Below are positions 1 to 8,205 of a stretch of 39,065 nucleotides of DNA, piece after piece (the stretch's first letter is position 1; each line of letters opens with the position of its first letter). A program made the translations under genes and the position numbers. The notes beneath the pieces were generated by a model that was given only the letters and a program-made list of their open reading frames with translations, was not told the DNA's origin and ran no database searches. The DNA is from Paulinella micropora (lineage: Eukaryota; Cercozoa; Imbricatea; Euglyphida), in NCBI GenBank assembly GCA_009731375.1, contig BJOX01000172.1, positions 824,734 through 863,798 of the forward strand. The letters are read 5' to 3'.

Positions 1-426
1 GGCAGCGGGGCGCCGGCTACGGCCGCGCCCAAGAGAAAGCGTGACGAGCGGCTTCCTATGTTTGCCCTGGTGCGGCGTGGAGACGTGCAGGTCTCGAACC
101 CGGCGTGGTGCGCACAGCGCCATGCGTGCATTAGCTACTTCAACGAGTGCGCACTGAGCGAAGAGGCACTGGCCGGACTGCTAGAAGCTATGAACAGTGC
201 TGAGACGCTGGTGGAGCTCCGGGCCGCCAGCCTGCAACTGGCCAAGGTCCTGGTCGGGGCCCGCGCCTTAGCTCTGCCCGCGTTGCAAAGGCTGCAAGAA
301 ACCAGAAAGTCGGGCTGCCAGACGTGCGCCTGGCAGAAGTGCGCTGGCCCGCTGTGCCAAGAGCTGCTGCCGGCGGACGGTGGTTGTGCGTGTGGCTTCT
401 CCCTCCGCAAGGAACACCAAGCCTGA
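1..426 (+). CDS. Cys-rich C-terminal part of an unknown protein (5' end outside window)
   Basis: The reading frame is open from base 1, so the true start lies upstream. The first ATG at 58 is probably internal, because the codons before it read as a basic PKRKR stretch that could be a nuclear localisation signal. The visible 141 codons hold a leucine/alanine-rich helical middle and a cysteine cluster at the C-terminus (CQTC, then C, LCQEL, and CAC). That spacing looks like a zinc-binding site, and similar clusters occur at 11612-11970 (minus) and 14868-14967. The TGA stop is followed 15 bases later by AATAAA, which supports a real gene end. I do not recognise the family. A nuclear or nucleic-acid-binding role is a guess from the basic stretch and the cysteines. 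Confidence 0.55.
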   Translation, partial: GSGAPATAAPKRKRDERLPMFALVRRGDVQVSNPAWCAQRHACISYFNECALSEEALAGLLEAMNSAETLVELRAASLQLAKVLVGARALALPALQRLQETRKSGCQTCAWQKCAGPLCQELLPADGGCACGFSLRKEHQA

Positions 427-440
427 GGTGCGGTGCCACT

Positions 441-446
441 AATAAA
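441..446 (+). terminator. Polyadenylation signal AATAAA
   Basis: AATAAA lies 15 bases after the TGA of the preceding gene. Such a short 3' trailer recurs in this window (5455 to 5478). Confidence 0.5.
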
Positions 447-467
447 CTGGGCTATCGTGATGCCACC

Positions 468-644
468 ATGTTCCACACGCGTGTTCCTTCTTCCGGTGGG
501 CTGGCCCACAGGAATGCCACTTGCACTTGCAGCGGCCTACTATGTTGTATAATCACAGCCCAGGTTTCGAATTTGCGTGCCTCCGCACGTGCTTCCTCGG
601 GGATTGTAATAGCCCCTAGTGTTTTCCCCCCTCTCACCGACTAA
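468..644 (+). CDS. Possible 58-aa small ORF
   Basis: An ATG in an excellent eukaryotic initiation context (GCCACCATG) opens a 58-codon frame ending in TAA at 644. The product has a short CTCSGLLCC segment and no recognisable domain. An AATAAA lies at 814-819 on the same strand. The start begins only about 20 bases after the preceding polyadenylation signal. With no homology visible, it could be chance. Confidence 0.18.
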   Translation: MFHTRVPSSGGLAHRNATCTCSGLLCCIITAQVSNLRASARASSGIVIAPSVFPPLTD

Positions 645-813
645 AAAAGAAAAAAAGAAAATTCCTTCTCCCCCTCTCTTCGGCTGTGTGCCAAATGTCC
701 TGGTCAGGAGAATAGTCTGTGCTGGCGTTAAGTACCGGGAAACATACTAGCGGCCGGAGGATGCTCTTCGCAGGTGGACTACCCCCCCTCCAAATAATCA
801 GCAACACAAGAGG

Positions 814-819
814 AATAAA
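814..819 (+). terminator. AATAAA on the plus strand
   Basis: A polyadenylation hexamer facing a minus-strand AATAAA at 838-843. The arrangement is that of two converging transcripts, though only the minus-strand partner has a credible gene. Confidence 0.3.
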
Positions 820-837
820 ACGGCGCTATTAGAATTC

Positions 838-843
838 TTTATT
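838..843 (-). terminator. AATAAA on the minus strand
   Basis: TTTATT on the plus strand reads AATAAA on the minus strand, 88 bases past the stop of the small Cys protein at 931-1101. Confidence 0.45.
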
Positions 844-930
844 TATGCCAACGGCAGAAAGCAATGGTAGGTAATTCCTAGCCTTCTTATGCTAGACGGT
901 CTTCGTTTTCATAACATTCTTCCCTCCGTA

Positions 931-1101
931 CTAGCACCAACCTCTTCGCTTACCAAATGCACTCTGCAGTTGGCACAGCTTGCCGATGTAACAAGGTGCA
1001 AGCCGTTTTCGTTCATCGGGTGCGCAGTCCAGGCAATAGATACATGTTTCAGCCGGTGAGTGTGCTGCTAGGTTCGCTCTCTTGGGGGGCGTATCTGCCA
1101 T
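931..1101 (-). CDS. Small Cys-rich protein (56 aa), candidate zinc-binding peptide
   Basis: ATG at 1101-1099 and TAG at 933-931 on the minus strand give 56 residues beginning MADTPPKRANLAAH. The centre carries a cysteine series C-x2-C-x2-C, then C and C five residues apart, and the last residue is also Cys. The tail is basic (GKRRGW). The spacing suggests metal binding or disulfides. A minus-strand AATAAA follows at 843-838. A GTAAGC donor-like site sits inside the last codons (after the AF pair), so the real protein may be spliced and longer. It belongs with the cysteine-cluster genes elsewhere in the window only in general character. No family is recognised. Confidence 0.4.
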   Translation of the reverse strand: MADTPPKRANLAAHSPAETCIYCLDCAPDERKRLAPCYIGKLCQLQSAFGKRRGWC

Positions 1102-1364
1102 AGCCCTGCTCTTAAGAGTGCAGTTTTGGGTAAGCGAACCGGCGGTGGTCCTACCTCCTGCGAGCCAGGGCGTGCCGGGGAGGGAGAAAGGGGGGGCGGG
1201 CGGCCGCCTCTCCCCTCCCCCCCTTCTCCCTCGCCCGTCCTCGGAGGGGGGAGCGAGAAGGGGGCGCGCGGGGGGCCTCCCTTTTTCTCCTCTCCCTCCC
1301 CCGGGCCACCGGCCCTTGTCCGGCAGGCGCCCGTCCGCCCGCGCTGGGTAAACCCAAACAGAGG

Positions 1365-2784
1365 ATGGTGTCGGGAGCCCCGCATAACCCGAGCGAGCCT
1401 CATCCCGTGCCGGTGCCCATGGCCCCCTTCCAGGAGTGCCTAGTCCACAGCGCGCTGGTGTGGTCGGTGGCGACGCTGGTCCTCGGCTGCGTGTACGCGG
1501 CGCACCAACGGTCGCCGCGGCACGTGCGGGCCCTGGTGTACAAGCTCAGCGCCGGGTGGTGGGCCCTGCAGTGCCTGGCGCAGGCGTGCTGGCTGGCGGG
1601 CCAGCGCTGGCTGTGTGTAGACCTGGCCTGCGGGGCCGGCCGGGGGGGCGCCTGGCCCGCGGGCGAGATCGGGCGCACGTACGCCTGGCTGCTGGGCGGC
1701 TGGGCCTACACGCGCCTGGGCGCCTGCCTGCTGCAGTCGTACCTGCTGCAGCTGGGTTGCGTGTACCACCAGCCGCTGCCCGCCTGGCTGCTCGGTTGGC
1801 ACCCGGCCGTGCCGGTGTTGGGCGTGGGCGCGCTGGCGTTGGGCACGGTGCTGGCCGCGGTGTCCAGCCTGCCCGGCGCGGCGGCGTGGGTCCTGGTCGT
1901 AGATGCGGTCGACCTGTGGGTGTGGCTGGCCCAGCTGCTGGCGTACGTGACGGGCGTGCAACACTGCCCGTGTCCTGGGTCTGCAACCTGGGCCAGTCGC
2001 TGCTGCTGGTGCTCGCCCCCCTGGCGCACAGCCCCGAGGTCCAGGAGGAGCTGGCCTACGTGTCCCTGACCAGCCGGCTGCTGAGCCTGGCCGCGCTGGC
2101 CTGGGTGGTGGCGCACCTAGTGCCGGCCGCGCTGTGGGCGTCGCAGCCGGGCAAGCACGAGGCCGCGCGCTGCGAGGACACGATCCAGGCGGAGGGGGCC
2201 ACGCGGCTGCAGCTGTCCGAGGTGCAGCGTGGCAGCGACTGGGAGAAGCTCCTGGCCGAGTTCCTGCAGCGGGCGGCGGAAGGGGGGGGCCCCGTCGCGG
2301 GCGCCACCGAGGTGCTGCTGGCGGGCGAAGAAGCCGCCCGGCCCGTGGCCGCGGCGCAGCAGCGGCACGCGCTCGACTGGCGCGCCGCGCTCGCGGGCCC
2401 GCTGCCGGCCGGGGTGCTGGTGGGCGGCTGCTGCGCGGCGGGCGGGCCCGGGGGGGGGAGCGCCCCGCGCGTCCGACAGCGCGCGCGAGCTAGAGCTCAA
2501 GTTGTGGCGCCTGCAGCGCCAGGGCCCCTCGGGCGCCAAGCGCGGCCCCGACCCGGCGCTGCCGGCCCTGCGCGGCTGGTGGGCCGGCCTGGACGTGCAG
2601 TGGGACGACACCCGCCTGCTCTTGCCGCTAGACACGCTGTACGCGGGCGTGGAGCTGCGGGTGTGCCTGCTCGAGTTGTTGCTCGTGTTCTGGCTCGACC
2701 GCGAGGCGCCCTCCGACCTGCTGCCCCTGCAGCGCGGGCTGTACTCGGACCTGCAGAGCCTGCTGCGGCTGCCGTCGGCCGAGT
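1365..2784 (+). CDS. Predicted seven-transmembrane protein, interrupted, 3' end in gap
   Basis: ATG at 1365 opens a hydrophobic protein. Five membrane-length segments are visible in the first frame (roughly residues 25-45, 63-85, 108-135, 143-170 and 172-195). Two more follow in the +2 frame after about 1950 (around 1990-2035 and 2065-2140). A hydrophilic cytoplasmic-type tail then returns to the first frame near 2451-2459. The first frame change is explained neatly by a 50-nt GT..AG intron at 1947-1996 in phase 0. The second falls on a run of nine G and may be a sequencing indel. The tail ends at the 605-base gap. Seven segments plus a long cytoplasmic tail suggest a receptor-like protein, and the stretch near 2650-2700 (LLELLLVFWLDRE) is faintly RGS-like. 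Neither identity is established. Confidence 0.5.
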
Positions 2785-3389
2785 NNNNNNNNNNNNNNNN
2801 NNNNNNNNNNNNNNNNNNNNNNNNNNNNNNNNNNNNNNNNNNNNNNNNNNNNNNNNNNNNNNNNNNNNNNNNNNNNNNNNNNNNNNNNNNNNNNNNNNNN
2901 NNNNNNNNNNNNNNNNNNNNNNNNNNNNNNNNNNNNNNNNNNNNNNNNNNNNNNNNNNNNNNNNNNNNNNNNNNNNNNNNNNNNNNNNNNNNNNNNNNNN
3001 NNNNNNNNNNNNNNNNNNNNNNNNNNNNNNNNNNNNNNNNNNNNNNNNNNNNNNNNNNNNNNNNNNNNNNNNNNNNNNNNNNNNNNNNNNNNNNNNNNNN
3101 NNNNNNNNNNNNNNNNNNNNNNNNNNNNNNNNNNNNNNNNNNNNNNNNNNNNNNNNNNNNNNNNNNNNNNNNNNNNNNNNNNNNNNNNNNNNNNNNNNNN
3201 NNNNNNNNNNNNNNNNNNNNNNNNNNNNNNNNNNNNNNNNNNNNNNNNNNNNNNNNNNNNNNNNNNNNNNNNNNNNNNNNNNNNNNNNNNNNNNNNNNNN
3301 NNNNNNNNNNNNNNNNNNNNNNNNNNNNNNNNNNNNNNNNNNNNNNNNNNNNNNNNNNNNNNNNNNNNNNNNNNNNNNNNNNNNNNNNN
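2785..3389. other. Assembly gap (605 N)
   Basis: Unknown sequence that hides the 3' end of the membrane-protein gene and the 5' end of the F5/8C-like gene. It is not known whether the two reading frames belong to one protein. A gene boundary inside the gap is more likely, because the upstream gene ends in a cytoplasmic-type tail and the downstream part looks secreted. Confidence 0.9.
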
Positions 3390-4226
3390 GGCGAGTGGGT
3401 CCAGGTACGGTCCGCCAGCGGCTCCGCCGTCACGCTGACCGGCTTCAGGTGGCAACCGCAAACTAATGCCGGGGACTATTATTCTTCGCCAAAGGAGTTG
3501 ACGGTGCTTGGGTCCACCGAGAACAGTGACAGTCCCGGCAGCTGGACGGTGTTGTACGAAACCAGACAGGGTACCTTGGAGCCCTTCTTCGGCGCTGGCA
3601 TTGCCTTTACCCTCATGCTCAACCAGACGGGCGCCTTCCGGGTGTACCGCTGGGTCCTCAGGTCCCTGTATGTCAACCTCACCAGGAGTGCCGATCTCGG
3701 AGAACTTTATCTGTACGTAGACCTGGCGGATCGACACGCGTTACGCTTCACGCCCGAGGCCTGTTCGCGGCCCCCACTCTTTGCAGTGTTCAACCGCCGG
3801 TACCTATTGTACAAGCCGGATCCTAGGTTCGCCCTGATCAACGGCTGGTCAAACCAATGGAACAACACGTGGGCCGCGACGGCAAACCCTACGCGCTACA
3901 CGGTGTGGCTACGCCTTTTTGCCGAGCTGACAGATCTCACACAGGCGCAGTGGGGCTTTACGGCCAGCGGCAACAATTGGACCGTCAAAAGCAACTTTCC
4001 CAACGCGTTATTTCCCGGCGGCGGCTACCTCAACGCGCAGGACAACCTGCTCAGNNNNNNNNNNCGCAGCGCCAACAATTTGATCAACCCGACTTACATG
4101 ACCTGGCACTTTACTGGTTTCACTATCCTGAAGCATAGTGCTACGTTGGCACAGTCTTTGTACGATAATACTCCAAGGCATGTTGTTGGGTCCTATCAAC
4201 CCACGGTAACGACTATTTTTGTGTAG
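3390..4226 (+). CDS. Secreted F5/8C-like (discoidin) and lectin-like protein, 5' end missing
   Basis: The frame is open out of the gap and stops with TAG at 4226. The first 110 residues match the core of a galactose-binding F5/8 type C fold: GEWVQV, then the SPKELTVLGS strand, SWTVLYE, the aromatic FRVYRWVLRS strand, and the closing LGELYLY. A second module begins EACSRPPLF, contains YTVWLR and LTD..QWGF, and is repeated in the next gene. N-glycosylation sites (NLT, NNT, NWT) fit an extracellular protein. The last 42 residues (from MTWHFTGFTILKHS) are nearly the same as in the next gene. A 10-N gap at 4055-4064 interrupts it. The family assignment of the first domain is by pattern. The second module is unrecognised. 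Confidence 0.55.
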   Translation, partial: GEWVQVRSASGSAVTLTGFRWQPQTNAGDYYSSPKELTVLGSTENSDSPGSWTVLYETRQGTLEPFFGAGIAFTLMLNQTGAFRVYRWVLRSLYVNLTRSADLGELYLYVDLADRHALRFTPEACSRPPLFAVFNRRYLLYKPDPRFALINGWSNQWNNTWAATANPTRYTVWLRLFAELTDLTQAQWGFTASGNNWTVKSNFPNALFPGGGYLNAQDNLLXXXXRSANNLINPTYMTWHFTGFTILKHSATLAQSLYDNTPRHVVGSYQPTVTTIFV

Positions 4227-4358
4227 CCCGAGCGTACACACACACAAAAGAAAGAGCAATGCATTTCAAAGAAACTGGACCCAGCTTCGAATTTGAAAGA
4301 GAGGCACTTTGCTACGAAGGGAGGAAAGGCGAAACATGTACGTTGAGCGTTCAACTCG
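4098..4358 (+). repeat. 261-bp direct repeat, copy 1 (gene end plus 3' trailer)
   Basis: Covers the last 42 codons of the first lectin-like gene, its stop and about 130 bases beyond it. It matches 5327-5587 almost base for base. Its polyadenylation hexamer is changed to AAGAAA. The right end stops exactly at a 10-N gap. Confidence 0.85.
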
Positions 4359-4368
4359 NNNNNNNNNN

Positions 4369-5455
4369 TGTGCCGTTCCGAGGGCCCGGCGACTACTGCC
4401 TGGCCAACGACTATGCGCCCTGCAGCGGCGACTGCGGCCAGCAACAGCTGGCCTCGTACTTGGTCTCCTGCGACAGCGTCAGCCTCCGGCCAGACGCCCT
4501 GCGCTGGCAGGTCGAGAGCCCCACCCAGCTGCTGCATGTGTGGTCTGGCCGGCGCGCTTACCTAAGCACGACGGCCAACAGCCTGCTCGTGTCGTGGTCT
4601 AGCGCCTCTATCCTCACGGTGACGTACCCGACCGTACAGTCTTCGCCCTTCCAGCTGTACAGGCTGACGGACAACTTCTGTGCGGGCCCGCTCCCGGGCG
4701 CAAGGTTCGTGAATGGCGGCGCGGTGGCGCTGCTGTTCAGCCCCGAGGCGTGCTGGCAGCCCGCGCCTTTCGTCTGGGAAGGGGGGCGCATCCTGTACTT
4801 ATCACGCCGGGACTGGGCGCTGAGCAATTATAACGGGCCCTCCTGGACCAGCTGGGCTGGCGGCACGCGCTACGCGGTCATGCTGCGCCAGGTCTCGACG
4901 CTGACGGACACGTCGCAGCTCTGGACCTACAACGCCACCGCGCAGACCATCATCCAACCCCTCGCGAGCCCCTTGTATATGAACACCGAAGACAACCAGC
5001 TGGGTCTGTACACAACCGTAGCTACCATTGGCGTCGGTTCCGGGCCCGTGATGTTCAGCCGCTGGGACCCGCCGAATGCGATAGCCTTCCAGCTGACCAG
5101 CAACAACCTGTGCATGACGGCCAACACCGGCGGTGCAGTGACTGCGTCCGCCTGTTCCTTGCTCGGAGCCAACGTGCTGTGGAAAGCAAGCTCTGGGCGA
5201 AGCCTCCTTCGGTTCCCGCTGCTAGGCGACGGGGGCTACTGTCTGTACAACACGTATCCCGGCAGTGGCGGGGAAGTAGCTTCGACTATAGTCCGGTGCA
5301 GCGCCAAGGATCTGATGCCGTCTCGCATGACCTGGCACTTTACTGGTTTCACTATCCTGAAGCATAGTGCTACGTTGGCAGCGTCTTGGTACGATAATAC
5401 TCCAAGGCATACTGTTGGGTCCTACCTACCCACGGTAACGACTATTTTTGTGTAG
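4369..5455 (+). CDS. Tandem paralogue of the preceding secreted lectin-like protein, 5' end missing
   Basis: The frame emerges from a 10-N gap and runs to TAG at 5455, about 362 codons. It starts RGPGDYCLAND and contains several cysteine pairs. The middle EACWQPAPF..ILYLSR..TRYAVMLR..LTD..QLW follows the module of the upstream gene. The last part (NNLCMTANTGGAVTASAC, then GDGGYCLYNT) has the look of a beta-trefoil or ricin-B-type sugar-binding repeat, which is tentative. The C-terminus from MTWHFTGFTILKHS is nearly the same as in the neighbour. The frame running back through the gap to an ATG at 4259 is not trustworthy, because 4259-4358 copies the 3' trailer of the duplicated gene. The true start with its signal peptide is lost in the gap. 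AATAAA follows at 5478. Confidence 0.55.
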
Positions 5456-5587
5456 CCCGGGGCACACACACACACAAAATAAAGAGCAATGCATTTCAAA
5501 GAAACCGGACCCAGCTTCGAATTCGAAAGAGAGGCACTTTGCTACGAAGGGAGGAAGGCGAAACATGTACGTTGAGCGTTCAACTCG
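5327..5587 (+). repeat. 261-bp direct repeat, copy 2
   Basis: Second copy of 4098-4358. It covers the end of the second lectin-like gene and its trailer, with an intact AATAAA at 5478-5483. The match ends where copy 1 meets the gap, so the true repeat may be longer. Confidence 0.85.
5478..5483 (+). terminator. Polyadenylation signal AATAAA
   Basis: Lies 23 bases after the TAG of the second lectin-like gene, behind a short CA repeat. Confidence 0.5.
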
Positions 5588-6080
5588 CACAAAAAGCCCC
5601 CCCCCTTTTCCCCACCTTCTCCCCCACCCACGACATGCATACGCCATTCTCTCCCCCCCTCCTGCAAATAATTCGTGCACTCAACGGGGGAGGGGAGGAG
5701 AGGGTTCGGGGGGGGGGGGGTTTAGGTGGTATGAATATACCATACCTTGGACCCAAGCGCAGAAAATTCCTTTTTTCTGTTTTTTGGTACAAGTGATGGA
5801 GTCCCTGGCCAATGATTTTAAAAACCCTTGAGCTTTTCAATTCCTTCTCCCTTACTCCTCCCCTCTTATCCGCCTCTTCATTGGACACAAAAAAGAAGAT
5901 TGCGCGCGCCGGCCTCGCCGGCATGTCTACCCGCCCTAGAATTACTTCTCCCCTCTTCGTTCCCACCGCGTCTTTTTCCCTGGGTCTTTACACAGCAAAA
6001 ATAGTTTGGAGGGTAGGTGGAGTAGAAAATCAGCAATCTTAATTGATCGCCCCCCAAGGGTCTTTTGTTTTGTTTCGGTA
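5588..6080. other. Intergenic, AT-richer, no gene seen
   Basis: Between the converging ends of the second lectin-like gene and the minus-strand glycosyltransferase-like gene. It holds C-rich and G-rich tracts, a run of twelve G near 5709 and an imperfect palindrome GGTATGAATATACCATACC near 5727. The frames here are low complexity and show no protein character. Confidence 0.5.
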
Positions 6081-7217
6081 CTAAGCGCAGCAGTCGAGCC
6101 AGCCCGAGGTCCAGGCGAAGTCCACCATTTCCTGGCGCTGCGCCGCGGAGTTCCGCCAATAAGCTTCAACCGAATAGTTAGGTTGCCGCGGCATAGCCAG
6201 CACGCGCACACCCTCTTGGCACAAGCCCTGGTACCCGGCCTGGCAGCCGCGGGGCACGTACACTGTCTTGGTCACCACAGGATCCAACAGCGCAAACATG
6301 AGCGCGGACGCCGTGCTCTGCGCCATGGCCCACGCCCGGGCGCACCTGAAGCGCTGCAGCTGCGCCCCGTAGTCGGCGTCTACGTCCAAGTAGAAAGCGT
6401 GCGCGGATCCCGGGCGCAGCAGGCTGGGCAGAAGCGCGTGTTTCTTGTCTTCGGATATGAGATACATGTCGCCTTGCTCCGACTCTGTAATGCGCTGATA
6501 GAAAACCAAGGGGGGCTGCCCGTACAACATGTTAGGAAAGTTCGTGTTCGACCCGTCGCCTTCCATGATGTCGCCCGAGCGCAGGTGCGCGTAGATCGGC
6601 ACCACTTTTCTGCATTTAGCAACGAACGCCGGCCGCACGAGCGCGCGCTGGCACCCGTACACAAATTGGGCAGCGCTCTCGTGCAAGCAACGATCGCGCA
6701 CTGCGTCATCTTTGTCTAGAAACCGGGCGTAAAACCAGGGCCAGTGGTTCAGAGGGCTTTCTTCCTGCACGTGCGTACTACAATTCCGGGCCACACTAGC
6801 GCCGGGCCCCCGCGCCGTGCCTCCCAGAGAGGCAAAATCAAAGTCTGAGATCACGTTGGACCACAACCAGTGGTTTTTGATTGTCAGGCGAACACGCTTG
6901 CCGCAGCAGTAGGCGGCTGCGAGCAGGGTGTTGATCGCGGCCACCATGTTCATTGTTCCGTGCGAGCTGTTCTCCAAAATCAGCTCGTGGTCCAAGCTGC
7001 GCTGGCTGCGCGTGCTAGACACAAACCACTGGCAATTGTTCGATTGTTCCTTGTAAACTACGCGGTCAGGGAAGCCACTGTTGTTTGTTTTCGGAATAGC
7101 GTTGCTGGTATCATATGAGAATGCAGTATTTCTTCTATAAGCAGTGAATACTAGCAGCGGGGTTATTGCGACTAGACACGACAGGCTAGCAGCCATAGAC
7201 AGTCTCCTTTGCAGCAT
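6081..7217 (-). CDS. Type II membrane fucosyltransferase-like protein (HLRSGD motif)
   Basis: ATG at 7217 and TAG at 6083-6081 give 378 residues. A second Met at residue 8 could also start it. Residues 9-26 form an N-terminal membrane anchor (MAASLSCLVAITPLLVF) followed by a Ser/Asn-rich stem, the layout of Golgi glycosyltransferases. Residues 211-217 read HLRSGDI, matching the H-x-R-x-G-D donor-site motif of alpha-1,2/alpha-1,6 and protein-O-fucosyltransferase-like enzymes. Upstream, NMVAAINTLLAAAYCCGKRVRL fits the motif in which such enzymes gather chain residues before a nucleotide-binding strand. About ten cysteines suggest a lumenal, disulfide-bonded domain. The expected reaction is transfer of fucose from GDP-fucose to a glycan, but substrate and linkage cannot be read from the sequence. 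It is transcribed away from a candidate gene whose ATG is only 35 bases off. Confidence 0.6.
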   Translation of the reverse strand: MLQRRLSMAASLSCLVAITPLLVFTAYRRNTAFSYDTSNAIPKTNNSGFPDRVVYKEQSNNCQWFVSSTRSQRSLDHELILENSSHGTMNMVAAINTLLAAAYCCGKRVRLTIKNHWLWSNVISDFDFASLGGTARGPGASVARNCSTHVQEESPLNHWPWFYARFLDKDDAVRDRCLHESAAQFVYGCQRALVRPAFVAKCRKVVPIYAHLRSGDIMEGDGSNTNFPNMLYGQPPLVFYQRITESEQGDMYLISEDKKHALLPSLLRPGSAHAFYLDVDADYGAQLQRFRCARAWAMAQSTASALMFALLDPVVTKTVYVPRGCQAGYQGLCQEGVRVLAMPRQPNYSVEAYWRNSAAQRQEMVDFAWTSGWLDCCA

Positions 7218-7252
7218 ACGGTCTGTTTGCCTGCGTCCTTTTTCGATCGATT

Positions 7253-7491
7253 ATGGAACCTCTCGTGAGCACGGCCGCCCCCCATCATCACCCCTCCTCA
7301 GGTAGGTCGTGCGCCCCCTCCCTTTTCTCTTTTCGTCAAGTAATTGCAGGGTGTGTGTGAAGAAAGAGGGGGGGGAGGTGAACGAACGCTTGATTCAAAG
7401 AATTGTGGCAGAGCTGTCGCGTGTTTCCCAGGGAGAGAAGGGGAAAAGGAAGGGAATGACAAGCAACGGTTTTAAGAAGCAGAGAATATAG
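7253..7491 (+). CDS. Candidate two-exon small basic protein
   Basis: ATG at 7253 begins MEPLVSTAAPHHHPSS and runs into GTAGGT at 7302, a donor-like site. A pyrimidine-rich stretch (ctcccttttctcttttcg) and TAATTGCAG follow, with the acceptor at 7349. The second exon reads VCVKKEGGEVNERLIQRIVA and stays open with a basic, helical composition to TAG at 7491. AATAAA follows at 7603. The phases do not match with the donor at 7302. They match with a weaker donor (GTCGTG) at 7306, which gives a 44-nt intron, or if the G run at 7368-7376 has an indel. No family is recognised. Confidence 0.33.
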
Positions 7492-7602
7492 GCACTGAAT
7501 AGACTGGATAAAACAGGTAAAAAGTGTGACTTAATGTAAATCACATCAGCCGGGTGACGTAGAAGAAGTACCTCCGATACCATTTTTTATGCAAACACCT
7601 TT

Positions 7603-7608
7603 AATAAA
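7603..7608 (+). terminator. Polyadenylation signal AATAAA
   Basis: Lies 112 bases past the stop of the candidate two-exon gene, in the sequence TTTAATAAAGC. Confidence 0.4.
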
Positions 7609-7863
7609 GCTTGGGGAGATGCATAACGTTCGCCAAAAGAGCTAGCTTTCCGCTCGCGCCAGCTGGCAGTTATACTAGCTTGCAGGCACCGTGAGGGTTG
7701 TGTGTGAACGACCAGCGCGTCAGCACTAGCGCTCAAGTGTCTCCTAGGCTAGTGTCTACCCGGTGTCGCTGCCGCCGCCGCCTGCCCCGTCGTCGTCGGA
7801 GCTGCCGTCGTCCGGCCGGTGGTCTTCGCAGACGAGGGTCGGCGAGTCGCCCACGACGACCGC

Positions 7864-7989
7864 CGCGTGCGTCGGCCGCCCCCGAAGCCACGGACCCCGC
7901 TCCTTCCTCACCGCGTGCGTCGGCCGTCCCCGAAGCCACGGGCCCCGCTCCCTCCTCGCCGCGTGCGTCGGCCGCCCAAGCCACGGGCT
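7864..7989. repeat. 48-bp minisatellite, about 2.6 copies, related to the array at 13.3-14.0 kb
   Basis: Units start at 7864, 7912 and 7960 with the core gtgcgtcggccg..cgaagccacgg..cccgctccctcctc. On the minus strand this reads (A)DARGEEGAGPVAS, the same peptide encoded in the minisatellite gene at 12.3-14.2 kb. It may be an exon fragment or a dispersed copy. The minus frame ends in low-complexity sequence, so no gene is called here. Confidence 0.7.
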
Positions 7990-8040
7990 AAAGCGTCGTC
8001 CTGACTCAGTAAAACCCGAGCCCACGCAGCACGCACCACC

Positions 8041-8130
8041 ACGCCCCTCCCCCCCCCCCCCCCCCCCGGCGCCCCCCCCCCTCCCCCCCCCCCCGGCGGN
8101 NNNNNNNNNNNNNNNNNNCCCCCCCCCCCC
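8041..8130. other. Poly-C tract with 19-N gap
   Basis: C runs flank N at 8100-8118. The homopolymer length is unreliable. Together with 7610-7860 this is the non-coding stretch upstream of the DUF285-like gene, and I see no other gene in it. Confidence 0.7.
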
Positions 8131-8205
8131 TCTCTTAAACTCTGCCCAAGCAACCGGGGAGGAGGCCTAGCTTTTCGTCGTCTGGTGCCAGCTTAGCGGC
8201 CCGCC

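Noticed and set aside
560-580. GGTTTCGAATTTGC as a possible tRNA T-arm
   Set aside because: No matching acceptor stem, anticodon arm or D-arm could be drawn around it. No tRNA or rRNA gene was found in the window.
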